This document shows, one piece after another, positions 35,784-45,428 of a DNA stretch of 64,000 nucleotides (within the stretch, counting starts at the first letter, position 1; the number at the start of each line of letters is the position of its first letter). The position numbers and the translations under genes were made by a program. This stretch comes from Geoalkalibacter halelectricus. Lineage in GTDB: Bacteria > Desulfobacterota > Desulfuromonadia > Desulfuromonadales > Geoalkalibacteraceae. Under the pieces are notes generated by a model, which was not told the origin of the DNA, did not search any database, and saw only the letters and a program-made list of their open reading frames with translations. The stretch spans positions 3,163,001 to 3,227,000 of the forward strand of contig NZ_CP092109.1 of NCBI RefSeq assembly GCF_025263685.1. Reading direction: 5' to 3'.

Positions 35784-36905
35784 ATGCTCGCCAAACTCTT
35801 CTGCAACGGTGTGCGCTTTCGTCAACTGCGACGCAGCGGCAAGCCCTACCGGCTCCAATCCCTGAGCCTGGAAGTGACCCACCGCTGCATCTGCCGCTGC
35901 GACATGTGCAACATCTGGAAAATCCCCGCCGAGGTTGCCGACCTGGAACTCGCCGACTGGCTCGCCGTGCTACGCTCGCCGGCGCTGCGGCATCTGCGCG
36001 AACTCGACATCACCGGCGGCGAACCTTTTTTACGCGCCGACCTGGGAGAACTGCTTCAGCAGATCGTCGCACTCAAACCTGACTCCTTTCCCGCCCTGCG
36101 CACCCTGTCAATCACCACCAACGCCCTGCTCACCGAGCGGATTCTCAACCTCGTCCGCGCAAGCGTCGGCCCTTTGCGTGAATGCGGAATCGACCTGGTT
36201 CTCGCCTGCGGCGTGGATGCGGCAGGCAAGCTCCATGACCGCATCCGCAATTTCCCCGGGGCCTGGGAGCGCTTTCAACAAACCCTTCGCGGCCTGCAGG
36301 AGATCAGGACAGAGCATGCCAACCTGATTCTCGGTCTGAAGACCACCATCGTTCCCCTCAATGTCCACGAACTCTCGCGCCTTGCCGATTTCGCCGATGA
36401 AAACGGTCTCTTCACCATAATTTCGCCGTGTATCCTGACGCCGAATCGCTTTGCCAACCTGGACAAGGTCAAGGATCTGCGTTTCAGCCCCGCCGACATC
36501 GGGAAACTGATCGATTTCTACGCGAGTCCCCGCTTCGCCTGGAGCGGCCATCGTGAAGCCCTGCTCGGCTACCTGAAAACAGGGAAAATGCACAAGCCCT
36601 GCTCGGCCGGCTATAATACTTTGTTCGTGCGGCACAACGGCGAGGTCTTTGCTTGTCCCGTGCTGGCCGAATCCCTTGGCAATGTCCGAACCCTGTCGTT
36701 GGATAGCCTCTACCGGAGCGAGGCGGCCAACCACTTTCGCAAACAGGTCGGGGCCTTCCCCGAATGCGGCCAGTGCACCGAGCCGGGCATGGAGCGCATC
36801 GCATGGCCTCTCGAAGGCTTTGCCCTGCTGGGTTTTTGGGCCGAGCGGGGCCGCGAGGATTTTGACCGCCTGGTCCGCCACATGGGGCTGGACAAGTACA
36901 TTTAG
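35784..36905 (+). CDS. Radical SAM/SPASM protein next to the Cys/His-rich protein
   Basis: About 373 residues from ATG 35784; a TTG at 35775 overlapping the previous stop is an alternative, but it is too close to the GGAGG. The SAM cluster motif is CICRCDMC (Cx3Cx2C), followed by ITGGEPFL. Near the C-terminus are CSAGYN, VFACPV and CGQC, a shortened SPASM-like cluster site. Such enzymes often modify a small protein encoded next door, and here that would be the protein at 35467. The next gene is a histidine kinase 14 bp later. Confidence 0.85.
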   Translation: MLAKLFCNGVRFRQLRRSGKPYRLQSLSLEVTHRCICRCDMCNIWKIPAEVADLELADWLAVLRSPALRHLRELDITGGEPFLRADLGELLQQIVALKPDSFPALRTLSITTNALLTERILNLVRASVGPLRECGIDLVLACGVDAAGKLHDRIRNFPGAWERFQQTLRGLQEIRTEHANLILGLKTTIVPLNVHELSRLADFADENGLFTIISPCILTPNRFANLDKVKDLRFSPADIGKLIDFYASPRFAWSGHREALLGYLKTGKMHKPCSAGYNTLFVRHNGEVFACPVLAESLGNVRTLSLDSLYRSEAANHFRKQVGAFPECGQCTEPGMERIAWPLEGFALLGFWAERGREDFDRLVRHMGLDKYI

Positions 36906-36919
36906 ACAGGGATGTCCCC

Positions 36920-38836
36920 ATGAACCATCAGCAAAAAATCGGCACCCAGCCATCCGCATCTTCGGACGGAATACAGAAACTCCGTCGCCGACTGGCGGAC
37001 CTCGAGGCGGAACGCGACAGCTACGCCCAACTGTTCGCCCACGCGCCGGTGGGGTATTTCATCCTCAGCCGGGAGGGTCGTATCCGCGCGGTGAACCTCA
37101 TGGGTGCAGGCATGTTGGGAGAGCCTGTGGACGCCTTGCCCGGCCGCGATTTCGCCCATTTCGTCGCCGCGGACGCCGAGCCGGGATTCGCCGATTTTCT
37201 GCGCCGGGTGTTTGCCGAGCCGCTCAAGCAAACCTACCGGCTGCGCCTGGCCCGTCCGCGATCCGCTCCCCGCCATGTGCGCATCGAGGCCCTGGCGGAT
37301 TTGGGCAACGATCAGTGTCGCGCGGTGCTGGTCGACATCAGCGAAAAGCAACGCGCCGAGCAGGCCCTGGCCGAAAGCGAGTACAACCTGGCCAAGGCCC
37401 AGGCCATGACCCACGTGGGCTCCTGGAGCTTCGACCCCGCTACTGGGGAAGTCCAGGCCTCCGCCGAACTGCTGCGCATTCTGCGGCTGCGCCCGGAGGA
37501 AACGACCCAGGAAGCCTTCGCCCGGGTGGTGCATCCCGAGGATTACGACAACGTCCTGGCGCACCTGCGCATGGGCGTCGAGCAGGGCAAGAGCTATGAA
37601 ATCGAACATCGGCTGCTGTTCGATGACGGCAGGGTGCACTGGGTCTATTCCATTGTCGAGCCCTCCCTCAACATCGCCGGCCAGGTGATCAAACTCTACG
37701 GCACCACCCAGGACATCACCCAACGCAAGCAGGCCGAGGTCGACCTGCGCAACAAGACCAACGAACTGCAGACCATTTTCGACTCCATCGGCGACGGCAT
37801 CATGGTCTACGACTCCGATGGCCGCGTTCAGCACCACAACCTCATCAGTCCCAGACTTTTTCCCCATCAAAGCCTGCCGGGCAAGTCCTGCCGCGAGATC
37901 TTTCATCCCGAGGCCGTCCGGGAGCCCGAGCAATGCCCGGTGGAAAAAGCCCTCAAGGGCGAGCGGGTCGACACCTCCCTGGTGCACGCGGCAGAGGGCC
38001 TCAGGCCCCGCTACCTGGAGATTACCGCCACCCCCATCCGCGATGCCCTGGGCGAGGAAAACCGCGCCCTGGTGTTTTTGCGCGACGTCTCGGAAAAACG
38101 CCTGCAGGAGATGCACCTCATCCAGACCGAAAAAATGTCGAGCATCGGCGTGCTGGCCACCGGCATCGCCCATGAAATCAACAATCCGCTTACCTCCGTG
38201 GCCGGATGCGCGGAGGCGCTGCTGCGCCGCTTCCGCGATGAACCCACCCTCAAGGAGCATGACCATCTCGATGTCTTTCCCCATTACCTCGAGGTGATCG
38301 TGCGCGAATCCTACCGCTGCAAGGACATCATCAACCATCTGCTCAGCTTCGGCCGCAAATCCGACGGCAGCGCCGTGCTCGTCGACGTCAACCTGGTGCT
38401 GCTGGAGATTCTCGAATTGCTTCGCTACCAGTCGACTTTCCGTAAAATCCGCATTCTCACCGACCTCGGCACCGACCTGCCGCGCGTCAGCGGCGACCCT
38501 TCGGGGCTGCGCCAGGTGTTCATGAACCTGCTGGTTAATGCCTGCCAGGCCATTGAAGATCAGGGGGTGGTGGACGTGCGCAGCGCCAGGGCCGATGACG
38601 ACCGTATCCGCGTGGTCATCCGCGACACGGGCAGCGGCATGGCGCAGCAGATCCGCGACCGCATCTGGGAGCCCTTCTTCACCACCAAGGACGTCGGCCA
38701 GGGCGTCGGCCTGGGGCTGGCCCTGAGCTACAACATCGTCAAGCGCCACGGCGGTGAAATCCAGTTGGACAGCCGCATCGGCGAGGGTTCGCAATTCACC
38801 GTGCTGCTGCCTATCAAGCCGGAGGGGCGCTCATGA
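36920..38836 (+). CDS. Soluble multi-PAS histidine kinase without a neighbouring regulator
   Basis: 638 residues without membrane segments. Three PAS-like domains: about 45-140, 155-275 and 285-395. The third carries KSCREIFHPE and EQCPVEKALKGE, nearly the same Cys pattern as in the kinase at 27665. Then HisKA with His418 (GIAHEINNP) and HATPase (GVGLGL). From the third PAS onward it is strongly similar to the kinase at 27665. No response regulator is adjacent, so it may cross-talk with the regulator at 28861. Overlaps the DUF2750 gene by ATGA. Confidence 0.9.
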   Translation: MNHQQKIGTQPSASSDGIQKLRRRLADLEAERDSYAQLFAHAPVGYFILSREGRIRAVNLMGAGMLGEPVDALPGRDFAHFVAADAEPGFADFLRRVFAEPLKQTYRLRLARPRSAPRHVRIEALADLGNDQCRAVLVDISEKQRAEQALAESEYNLAKAQAMTHVGSWSFDPATGEVQASAELLRILRLRPEETTQEAFARVVHPEDYDNVLAHLRMGVEQGKSYEIEHRLLFDDGRVHWVYSIVEPSLNIAGQVIKLYGTTQDITQRKQAEVDLRNKTNELQTIFDSIGDGIMVYDSDGRVQHHNLISPRLFPHQSLPGKSCREIFHPEAVREPEQCPVEKALKGERVDTSLVHAAEGLRPRYLEITATPIRDALGEENRALVFLRDVSEKRLQEMHLIQTEKMSSIGVLATGIAHEINNPLTSVAGCAEALLRRFRDEPTLKEHDHLDVFPHYLEVIVRESYRCKDIINHLLSFGRKSDGSAVLVDVNLVLLEILELLRYQSTFRKIRILTDLGTDLPRVSGDPSGLRQVFMNLLVNACQAIEDQGVVDVRSARADDDRIRVVIRDTGSGMAQQIRDRIWEPFFTTKDVGQGVGLGLALSYNIVKRHGGEIQLDSRIGEGSQFTVLLPIKPEGRS

Positions 38837-39186
38837 GCATCGATTATCTGGGAGAGAAAATTTTTCAGGAGGAAATTCAGGCCGCTGGGCAGCTCTGGAT
38901 TCTGCGCGGCGCCCACAAAAACATCTACGCCGTGGAGGTCGAGGAGGGAGGCTGGTCGCTGCCGGTCTGGTCCAGCAGGGAGAAAGCGGCTGAATTTCTG
39001 CAAAACGCCCGGCTCATCGGCCAGAAATATGTGCCCGAGGCCATTGCATTAAATCTTTTCACCCAGGCCTGGCTTTCGGATAAGATGATGGCGATCGTCG
39101 AACTGCAGATCAACCCGCACGGGAAATCATCCCGGGTTCTGGTGCTCACCAGCGAGGAGTTCCGGGCCGGGCAACCACCCCCCTGA
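38833..39186 (+). CDS. DUF2750-family protein
   Basis: 117 residues. The pattern WILRG...WSLPVWSSREKAAEF, with a later FTQAWL, fits DUF2750. These are small soluble proteins of unknown role, often found singly. The ATGA overlap with the histidine kinase indicates coupled translation, so it may tune the kinase. No catalytic motif seen. Confidence 0.75.
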   Translation: MSIDYLGEKIFQEEIQAAGQLWILRGAHKNIYAVEVEEGGWSLPVWSSREKAAEFLQNARLIGQKYVPEAIALNLFTQAWLSDKMMAIVELQINPHGKSSRVLVLTSEEFRAGQPPP

Positions 39187-39208
39187 CCCCCGGGGCAAAA
39201 GGGCCGCC

Positions 39209-40069
39209 ATGCCGGAATGGTACCTGTTCAGCGTCGCCGCCCTTGTGCTTCTGGGAACCCAGCGTTTTCTCTACAAGGTCGCGGCCGAGCGTGATTGCAG
39301 CGCAACCTTGACCACCGCCGTGTTCATGGCCACCGTCACCCTGCTGAGCGGCCTGGCCTTTTTCATCACCGCCGAGCCCACCGGCAACCTTCACGCCCTG
39401 GCCCTTCTGGCCCTGATCAACAGCCTCGCCTTCACCCTGGCCACGGTCGCCAACCTGCAGGCTCTCAAGCACCTGCCCGCCGCCATCACCTTTCCTCTCA
39501 CCCGGCTGAGCCTGCTGGTGGTGATCGTCTTTTCCATGATCTATTTCGGTGAGCGCCCGGGGCTTTTTCAGTGGCTGGGCATTGCGCTGGGGTTTGCCGT
39601 CGTCGCGCTGCTCGCCAGGGAAGCGGGAAGCGCCACCAGGCCACACGGCAAAACGGCAACCGGGATGCTGCTCATCGCGGTTTGCGTGCTGTGCGGCGCC
39701 GCCGCCGCCATCACCAGCAAATTCGCGGCGGTTTCCACCAGCAAGGCCGGATTCATGGCCCTGTCCTATTTTCTGGCGACGCTGTTCGCCCTGGGCATGG
39801 GGAAAAAATGGCCCTCGGTAACCACCGCGGCACGCACCAAGGATGCCGTCAAGATCGGTGTGCTCATGGGCCTGCTCAATTTCTTCGGGTTTTACGCCTT
39901 TCTCATCGCCCTGGAAAGCGGGCCGCTGTCCATCATCGCCCTCATCACCGGCATGCATTTCGTCATCGCCATCGCCCTCTCGGCCCTCATCTACCGGGAA
40001 CAGCTCACGCCACCGCGCCTGCTGGCTATCGCCCTGACCCTGCTGGCGGTGTTTTTCATTCAACTCTGA
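39209..40069 (+). CDS. EamA/DMT-family membrane transporter
   Basis: 286 residues with ten predicted helices in two EamA-like halves (breaks near residues 140-150), as in the drug/metabolite transporter superfamily. It begins 22 bp after the DUF2750 gene. Substrate unknown; the family exports amino acids, nucleotides and other metabolites. Confidence 0.85.
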   Translation: MPEWYLFSVAALVLLGTQRFLYKVAAERDCSATLTTAVFMATVTLLSGLAFFITAEPTGNLHALALLALINSLAFTLATVANLQALKHLPAAITFPLTRLSLLVVIVFSMIYFGERPGLFQWLGIALGFAVVALLAREAGSATRPHGKTATGMLLIAVCVLCGAAAAITSKFAAVSTSKAGFMALSYFLATLFALGMGKKWPSVTTAARTKDAVKIGVLMGLLNFFGFYAFLIALESGPLSIIALITGMHFVIAIALSALIYREQLTPPRLLAIALTLLAVFFIQL

Positions 40070-40135
40070 ACACCGAGGGGATACCCGGCCGATACTGAGA
40101 ATCGCCATGCTTCACGACCAGTTTCAATCGAGTCA

Positions 40136-40504
40136 TCAGTAGCTTGCGAGCCATTTGATCGCCGCATCCTCATCCGTGAAAGACTTCACGATGTAGCCCG
40201 CATTCTTGAAGGCCAACTCGATGAATTCGTGCGAACTGTCGCCCTCGTCGATCACGAAGGCGGAAATCGACGCGCGCGGAAATTCGAACTGCGGCAACTC
40301 CTGGTAGGCGAAAACATAATTCTGGGCGACGGATTGGATATTCGGCGCCCCCCTGACATCGAACAGAAATTTTCTCAGGCCGTGCTCTTCCGCCAGCCGG
40401 CCCGCCTGCCGAGCGCAGCGCTCCCCGATCAGGTTGTTCATGGGAACGAAGACTTTGATCCGGACAAAATTCTCGCCTTCCGCAACCCATACTTCAATGT
40501 CCAT
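40136..40504 (-). CDS. STAS/SpoIIAA-like small protein
   Basis: 122 residues from ATG 40504 (MDIEVWVAEGENFVRI) behind GAGGAGC. The pattern of alternating strands and helices, with KFLFDVRGA in the middle and a C-terminal FTDEDAAIKWL, resembles the SpoIIAA-like/STAS fold. It is a single gene on the minus strand between plus-strand genes. Function unknown. The longer frame upstream has no ribosome site and is unlikely. Confidence 0.7.
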   Translation of the reverse strand: MDIEVWVAEGENFVRIKVFVPMNNLIGERCARQAGRLAEEHGLRKFLFDVRGAPNIQSVAQNYVFAYQELPQFEFPRASISAFVIDEGDSSHEFIELAFKNAGYIVKSFTDEDAAIKWLASY

Positions 40505-40718
40505 GTCTGCTCCTCGCTTGTGCCCGGCAACCGGTTTTGACCACCTGCGGGGGATTGATGACGAGACGGTCCATCTTTCCCACCCAAGCACCCATGGAGG
40601 CAACGCGGCGCGGACCAGCACCTCCGGGGAGACTGGAGATAGGTGGACACCAATGATAAGTCCCTAGTATGATAACCGATAATCCGGATTTTTGTTAAAC
40701 GCCCATGCGGGAGCCGGC

Positions 40719-42359
40719 ATGAAACTGAGTCTCAGCGTCAAACTGGTGGCGGGCTGCAGCCTGATTCTGCTGGGCGCCCTCAGCCTGACATTTTACATCA
40801 TCAACGAGCGCCAGGAACGTCTCATCCTGCGCCAGGCGGAAAATGAGGCGCGCGCGGTTTTCCAGCAGATCGTGATCATGCGCCGCTGGATTGCCGATCA
40901 CGGCGGCGTTTTCGTCGAAAAGGTCCCGTGGGCGCAATCCAGTCCTTTTCTGACCGATCCGGAAATCGTCGACAGCCAGAGCCGCCATTACGCCCGGAAA
41001 ACCCCAGCCATGGTGACCAAGGAACTCGCCGACTATGCGCGCGACGAAGGGCTCTACTGGTTTCACATCACCAGCCTCAAGCTGACCAACCCGGAGAACC
41101 TGCCCGATGCCTTCGAGCGAGAGGCGCTCTTGAAATTTGAGCAAGAATCCCTTGGCGAAATCATCGCCAAGGAAACCCTGGCGGGAAACACCTTCTTGCG
41201 CTACATCTCGCCCCTGTACGTCGAAGAAGCCTGCTTGGGCTGCCACGGCGGGCAGGGCTACGAAATCGGCGACGTGCGCGGGGCCATCAGCGTCACCCTG
41301 CCACTGAGCAAGGTTTTCGCCGAAGCCGCCGCCAACAAGCGCACCATGTTCGTCGCCATGCTCCTGGTGGTGGCGACCCTGAGCGGGGCCCTGATTTATC
41401 TGTTGCGCCGCCTGGTGCTCAGCCCCATGAAGCAGCTTTCGACTTCCATTCAGGGCTTCTCCGAGAGCCGCTACGAGACCGGCCCGATTCTGCGCACCGG
41501 CGATGAATTCGAGGATCTCTCACGCTCCTTCGAAGCCATGGCCGGCCGCCTCATCCAGCACCACGAAGGGCTTGAGGAAAAAATTCGCGCCGCCACCGAG
41601 GAACTGGCCGCCGCCAACCGGGAACTGAGCCTCGCCAGCGAACGCAAATCCGACTTTCTCATGCGCGCCGCCCATGAACTGCGCACCCCCCTGACTTCCA
41701 TCAACGGCGCCATGGAATACCTGAGCACCAGGCTGAGCGGCTCCCAACCCGCGCCGGCCGCTCCGGCGCTCGCCGCCGACCAGGACGAGTTGCGGGATTT
41801 CTTTCAGATCATTCAGAAAAACACCGACCGCCTCATCCGCATGGTCCGCACCATGCTCGACATCGAGCACATCGAAATGGGCGCGGAGACCGCGCTCAAA
41901 CGCGCCCCGGTCGATCTTGCCCAAGTCATCCAGGAGTGCATCACCGGCTTTGCCTTCGATGCCGCCTCGCGCAAGGTGCGGCTCTGCACGCTGCCCGCGC
42001 AACTGCCGCAGGTTTGGGCGGATGAGGATCGCATTCGTCAAGTGCTCATCAACCTGCTCGCCAACGCCGTCAAGTTCGCGCCCGAGAATTCCACCATTCA
42101 GGTCTGCGCCGCACCAACGGGCAGCCTGGTCCGCGTCGAGGTCTGCGATGAAGGTCCGGGCATCCCTCCGGAACACCGGCAAAAAGTCTTTGAGACCTTC
42201 TTTCGCAGCGGCGGCAAGGAAGGCAGCGGCCTGGGCCTGGCCATCTGCCGCGTCATCGTTCGAGCGCACGGCGGCGAAATCGGTGTCGCCGACGCGAAAA
42301 AAGGGATGGGAACCTGCATGTATTTCACCTTGCCGACGACCTCCGCGCACCCGCAGTGA
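40719..42359 (+). CDS. Sensor histidine kinase with a periplasmic c-type heme domain
   Basis: 546 residues from ATG 40719. TM1 (about 9-29), then a periplasmic domain of the DUF3365/Tll0287 type ending in a heme c motif CLGCH (Cys172-His176), TM2 (about 209-228), HAMP, a coiled coil, HisKA with His319 (RAAHELRTP), and HATPase (GSGLGL). The covalent heme suggests direct sensing of redox state, NO, nitrite or another small ligand in the periplasm. The OmpR-type regulator at 42453 follows on the same strand, and nrfA-nrfH lie just beyond it. Control of nitrite respiration is therefore the simplest hypothesis. Confidence 0.92.
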   Translation: MKLSLSVKLVAGCSLILLGALSLTFYIINERQERLILRQAENEARAVFQQIVIMRRWIADHGGVFVEKVPWAQSSPFLTDPEIVDSQSRHYARKTPAMVTKELADYARDEGLYWFHITSLKLTNPENLPDAFEREALLKFEQESLGEIIAKETLAGNTFLRYISPLYVEEACLGCHGGQGYEIGDVRGAISVTLPLSKVFAEAAANKRTMFVAMLLVVATLSGALIYLLRRLVLSPMKQLSTSIQGFSESRYETGPILRTGDEFEDLSRSFEAMAGRLIQHHEGLEEKIRAATEELAAANRELSLASERKSDFLMRAAHELRTPLTSINGAMEYLSTRLSGSQPAPAAPALAADQDELRDFFQIIQKNTDRLIRMVRTMLDIEHIEMGAETALKRAPVDLAQVIQECITGFAFDAASRKVRLCTLPAQLPQVWADEDRIRQVLINLLANAVKFAPENSTIQVCAAPTGSLVRVEVCDEGPGIPPEHRQKVFETFFRSGGKEGSGLGLAICRVIVRAHGGEIGVADAKKGMGTCMYFTLPTTSAHPQ

Positions 42360-42385
42360 CGCTGCGCAGGCCGCTGTAAGTGTTC

Positions 42386-42411
42386 ATGCATGGGGTCGCG
42401 GCCCCACAGCG
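42386..42411. repeat. Partial copy of the palindromic repeat family
   Basis: The sequence around TGGGGTCGCGGCCCCA is a palindrome and matches the outer arm of the element at 19359-19384. It lies in the gap between the kinase and regulator genes. Confidence 0.4.
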
Positions 42412-42452
42412 GGCAAATAAGATATTGACCTTCTATATCAGGGCAAAAAACC

Positions 42453-43154
42453 ATGACCACGGCGCCACCCGATGCAACCCAAATACTCGCCATCGACGAT
42501 GATCCCGATATCCTTCGGGTACTCAAAGCCAACCTCGGCCTGCACGGCTTCACCATTCTTACCGCGGAAACTCTCTGGAGCGCGCGCAAAATACTTGAGG
42601 TGCAGCGACCGGGCCTGGTTCTGCTCGACCTGATGCTGCCCGACGGCGACGGTCTGGAGTTCTGCCGGGAACTCAAGGAGCGGCATCCCCTGCTGCCCGT
42701 CATCATGCTGACCGCCAAGGATCAGGTCGCCGACAAGGTCACCGGCCTGGAGATCGGGGCCGATGACTACATGGTCAAGCCCTTTGAAACCAGCGAACTG
42801 CTGGCGCGCATCCGCGCGCGGCTGCGCCAGCCGCCGACCCTGCCGCCGTCCGAGGTGATCCACGCGGGCGATCTGGAAATCGACCTGCCCAATCACCAGG
42901 TCAAGCTGCGCGGTGAAGCCGTCTCCCTGACCCCCAAGGAATTTCAATTGCTGAGTTGTTTGCTGGCCAAGCGCAACCAGTTGGTAACGCGCGAGGAGAT
43001 CAGGCGCTGGCTGTGGAAGGATTCACGGCTCTATTCCTGGAGCCGCGTCATCGACGTGCATATCCAGCATTTGCGCCAGAAAATCGAGGACAACGCAGCC
43101 GAACCCCGCTACATCCAGACCGTGGTGGGCCAGGGATATCGCTTCGAGGGATAA
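42453..43154 (+). CDS. OmpR/PhoB-family response regulator
   Basis: 233 residues. Receiver domain with Asp59 (VLLDLMLPDGDG) and conserved Lys in MVKPF; C-terminal winged helix typical of OmpR (LTPKEFQLLSCLL ... VIDVHIQHLRQKI ... VVGQGYRF). Partner of the heme-sensing kinase just upstream. Such regulators bind direct repeats; a tandem GATGTAAA repeat with an 11-bp period lies upstream of nrfA (45410-45428). It is followed by a bidirectional terminator shared with nrfH. Confidence 0.93.
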   Translation: MTTAPPDATQILAIDDDPDILRVLKANLGLHGFTILTAETLWSARKILEVQRPGLVLLDLMLPDGDGLEFCRELKERHPLLPVIMLTAKDQVADKVTGLEIGADDYMVKPFETSELLARIRARLRQPPTLPPSEVIHAGDLEIDLPNHQVKLRGEAVSLTPKEFQLLSCLLAKRNQLVTREEIRRWLWKDSRLYSWSRVIDVHIQHLRQKIEDNAAEPRYIQTVVGQGYRFEG

Positions 43155-43195
43155 AAAAACGCCCATGCCGGCCTCCAGACCGACATGGGCGTTTA
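43155..43195. terminator. Bidirectional terminator between the regulator gene and nrfH
   Basis: AAAAAAACGCCCATG ... CATGGGCGTTTATC forms a stem with an A-run on one side and a T-rich tract on the other, serving the convergent genes. Confidence 0.8.
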
Positions 43196-43211
43196 TCTTT
43201 CGACGGGCGGG

Positions 43212-43685
43212 TTAGATTTTCAGGCGAACACCCGTCTGCCGTAATTCCCTGAGCTTGATGACATGGCCAGCCTCATGGCAGCCCATGCAGGTCGCCGAAT
43301 GCTTGCGATACTCGTCATGACGCTCTTTGAAGATGGGCATCAGGGCCAGCCGCTCTTCGGTGAAATGGCAGGCCACGCAGTTGTCGTTGATCTTGTCCTT
43401 GTAGCTGGGCAGATTGTCGCGGTGCGGGTCGACCCGATCCGTCAAGGTCAGCATGACCTTGCGCATGCCGGCGGTCTTGTCGCGCACCACGCCCTTGGTG
43501 TGGCAGGCGATGCAGCCGACCTCGGGGTGTTTGCCGTAGTCCCAGGAGACCTTCTCGTAGGCATGGCAGGTCACGCAGAAGCTATCCTTCGAGGTCTGCC
43601 GCGCCATCCCCATGGCGGCGATCACCAGGACGACGACCAACGCCGTGCCGCCGATCAACCAGAGTTTGGTACTTAGTTTTTCCAT
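43212..43685 (-). CDS. nrfH: Cytochrome c nitrite reductase quinol-oxidising subunit NrfH
   Basis: 157 residues. An N-terminal membrane anchor (about 7-28) is followed by four CxxCH heme motifs: CVTCH, CIACH, CVACH and CMGCH, as in NapC/NirT-family NrfH. It takes electrons from menaquinol and passes them to NrfA. Start behind AAGGGAG. It lies 76 bp downstream of nrfA in the same direction, so the order is nrfA-nrfH rather than the nrfHA order of several other bacteria. Confidence 0.93.
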   Translation of the reverse strand: MEKLSTKLWLIGGTALVVVLVIAAMGMARQTSKDSFCVTCHAYEKVSWDYGKHPEVGCIACHTKGVVRDKTAGMRKVMLTLTDRVDPHRDNLPSYKDKINDNCVACHFTEERLALMPIFKERHDEYRKHSATCMGCHEAGHVIKLRELRQTGVRLKI

Positions 43686-43761
43686 AATCGCTCCCTTTGC
43701 GGGGGATCACCTGACGCCTCCCCCTTAAAGACCTGAATCCATTCAGCCAACGGCCGCGTCA

Positions 43762-45255
43762 TCAACGCACCCGCCCGTAACCATCCCAGATCAATTCAGC
43801 CTCGGGCAGCTTGGGCAGATATTGCAGCCACAGGTGGCTGTCGAGATGCTCCTGGCTCTGCTGCAGCTTGCGGCTGTGCTCCATGATGGGGGGCACCAGC
43901 TCCTTGATGGGCTTGTCGAGGGTCGCGGCGATGGCGTAATCGGTCGAACGGATCGCCAGGCGCACCGCCTCATCGCTGTACTGCTGGGAAAGAGCAAGCG
44001 TATCGAGAGCCTTGGTCGGATTGTGGAAGCCGGCGCTGTTTTCGGCCGAAACGTAATCCCAGAACCACTGTCCCTTGCGCACCATCTCACGCGCCTCGGC
44101 GAGAACCTCCTTGTCCACGCCCTCGAACTCCATGGCCTGACGCACCGCCTCGTGGGCACGCACGGATTTTTCCTGAGCGACCAGCAACTGATTCCAGGTT
44201 CGCTCCTGATGGTAGACCACACGGCTCTTGAGAAATTCGGGCGTTTTGTCGCCGTGGCAACCCATGCACGATGAGCGGATCATCTCATCGGTTTTAAGCG
44301 GTGACGTCCAGTGGTGCGAGGAGATGGTGGCCGGGCCGACCTTGACGCGCGGCATGTGGCAATCGGCGCAGGACACGCCGGCGGCACCGTGCACGCTGTC
44401 GTACCACATTTCATACTCGGGGTGCTGAACCTTGATCATGGGCGTTTTGGACACGGCATGGGTCCAGTCGACGAATTGGCCCTTGAAACCGTCGCGTTCG
44501 GGCTGGCCGTCGCCCAGAAGTTTGTACATTTCGGCCGGGCCCATGCCGTAATCCCAGGGGAAATGGGGCTTGGCCGCCACGCCGTGATCCTTGGTCTCGA
44601 AGTAGTACTCGACATGGCACTGGGCGCACACCAGGGAGCGCATCTCCTGACGCGAAGCTTCTCGCCAGTCCTTGCCCTGGCGCTTCAAGGCCTCGTCCAG
44701 GGGCACGCTGGTGATGGTCAGGCGCATGGCCTGATCCGGGTCATGACAATTGGTGCAGCCGATGCTGTGCTTCTTGCCCTCATGATTGAGGCGGTACTGG
44801 TGAAATTCCGAAGCCCAGAAATCATCCCCGTAGGCATCGAGCAAATCGGGAATCGTGTTGGTTTTGCAGTTCAGACAGGTAGCCGGTAGCCCAGCCTGCT
44901 CGCTGTAGCGATTGATGCGGTCGATTTTGAACAGATCATCGAGGGCGTAGGTATGGCCGCGGGCACGGTCGTACTGATAGCTGAAGGGATAACCGAGCCA
45001 CAGGTTCTTGAGATAAGGCTGCGCGTGCTTATAGCCCTTGGGCAGGGGATTGACGCCGTCGTGCTTGCGATGGGGCACCGAGCCGCCGTATTCGGTCATC
45101 TGGGAGTCATCGTTGTTTTTCAGATAAGATTGATACTGCGGCAGGTTCTTAAAGCGCAGATTACCCTCCCCCAGATCCAGTTCGGTGGCCTTGAGCAGGC
45201 TCACCGAGCCCGAAGCCAGCAGCAATGCGACGCTTAGAGCAATGATCTTTTTCAT
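43762..45255 (-). CDS. nrfA: Ammonia-forming cytochrome c nitrite reductase NrfA
   Basis: 497 residues with a signal peptide (KKIIALSVALLLASGSVSLLKA). The catalytic heme motif is CLNCK, the Lys-ligated form specific to NrfA; four CxxCH motifs follow (CTNCH, CAQCH, CADCH, CMGCH), giving a pentaheme enzyme. It reduces nitrite to ammonium with six electrons in the periplasm. The downstream His-rich HHWTSP region holds distal heme ligands. Forms an operon with nrfH and is probably controlled by the heme-kinase / OmpR pair. Confidence 0.96.
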   Translation of the reverse strand: MKKIIALSVALLLASGSVSLLKATELDLGEGNLRFKNLPQYQSYLKNNDDSQMTEYGGSVPHRKHDGVNPLPKGYKHAQPYLKNLWLGYPFSYQYDRARGHTYALDDLFKIDRINRYSEQAGLPATCLNCKTNTIPDLLDAYGDDFWASEFHQYRLNHEGKKHSIGCTNCHDPDQAMRLTITSVPLDEALKRQGKDWREASRQEMRSLVCAQCHVEYYFETKDHGVAAKPHFPWDYGMGPAEMYKLLGDGQPERDGFKGQFVDWTHAVSKTPMIKVQHPEYEMWYDSVHGAAGVSCADCHMPRVKVGPATISSHHWTSPLKTDEMIRSSCMGCHGDKTPEFLKSRVVYHQERTWNQLLVAQEKSVRAHEAVRQAMEFEGVDKEVLAEAREMVRKGQWFWDYVSAENSAGFHNPTKALDTLALSQQYSDEAVRLAIRSTDYAIAATLDKPIKELVPPIMEHSRKLQQSQEHLDSHLWLQYLPKLPEAELIWDGYGRVR

Positions 45256-45409
45256 AATCTCCTCTTTTCTCCTGTTGAGTCAGCGCGACAGTGGCAGAAA
45301 CCTAACCGAGAGCCGACACATGCCATAAACCGAGTCATCACCTCCTTTCCCGCAAGAATGTGTCGGCGGTCCATAGATGGAATACCCTGTCTGTCTTTTA
45401 CCTTGAGGA

Positions 45410-45428
45410 GATGTAAAGGCGATGTAAA
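45410..45428. promoter_or_regulatory. Tandem GATGTAAA direct repeat upstream of nrfA
   Basis: GATGTAAA at 45410-45417 and 45421-45428, an 11-bp period of the kind OmpR-family dimers bind. It lies about 155-170 bp upstream of the nrfA start. Confidence 0.5.
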
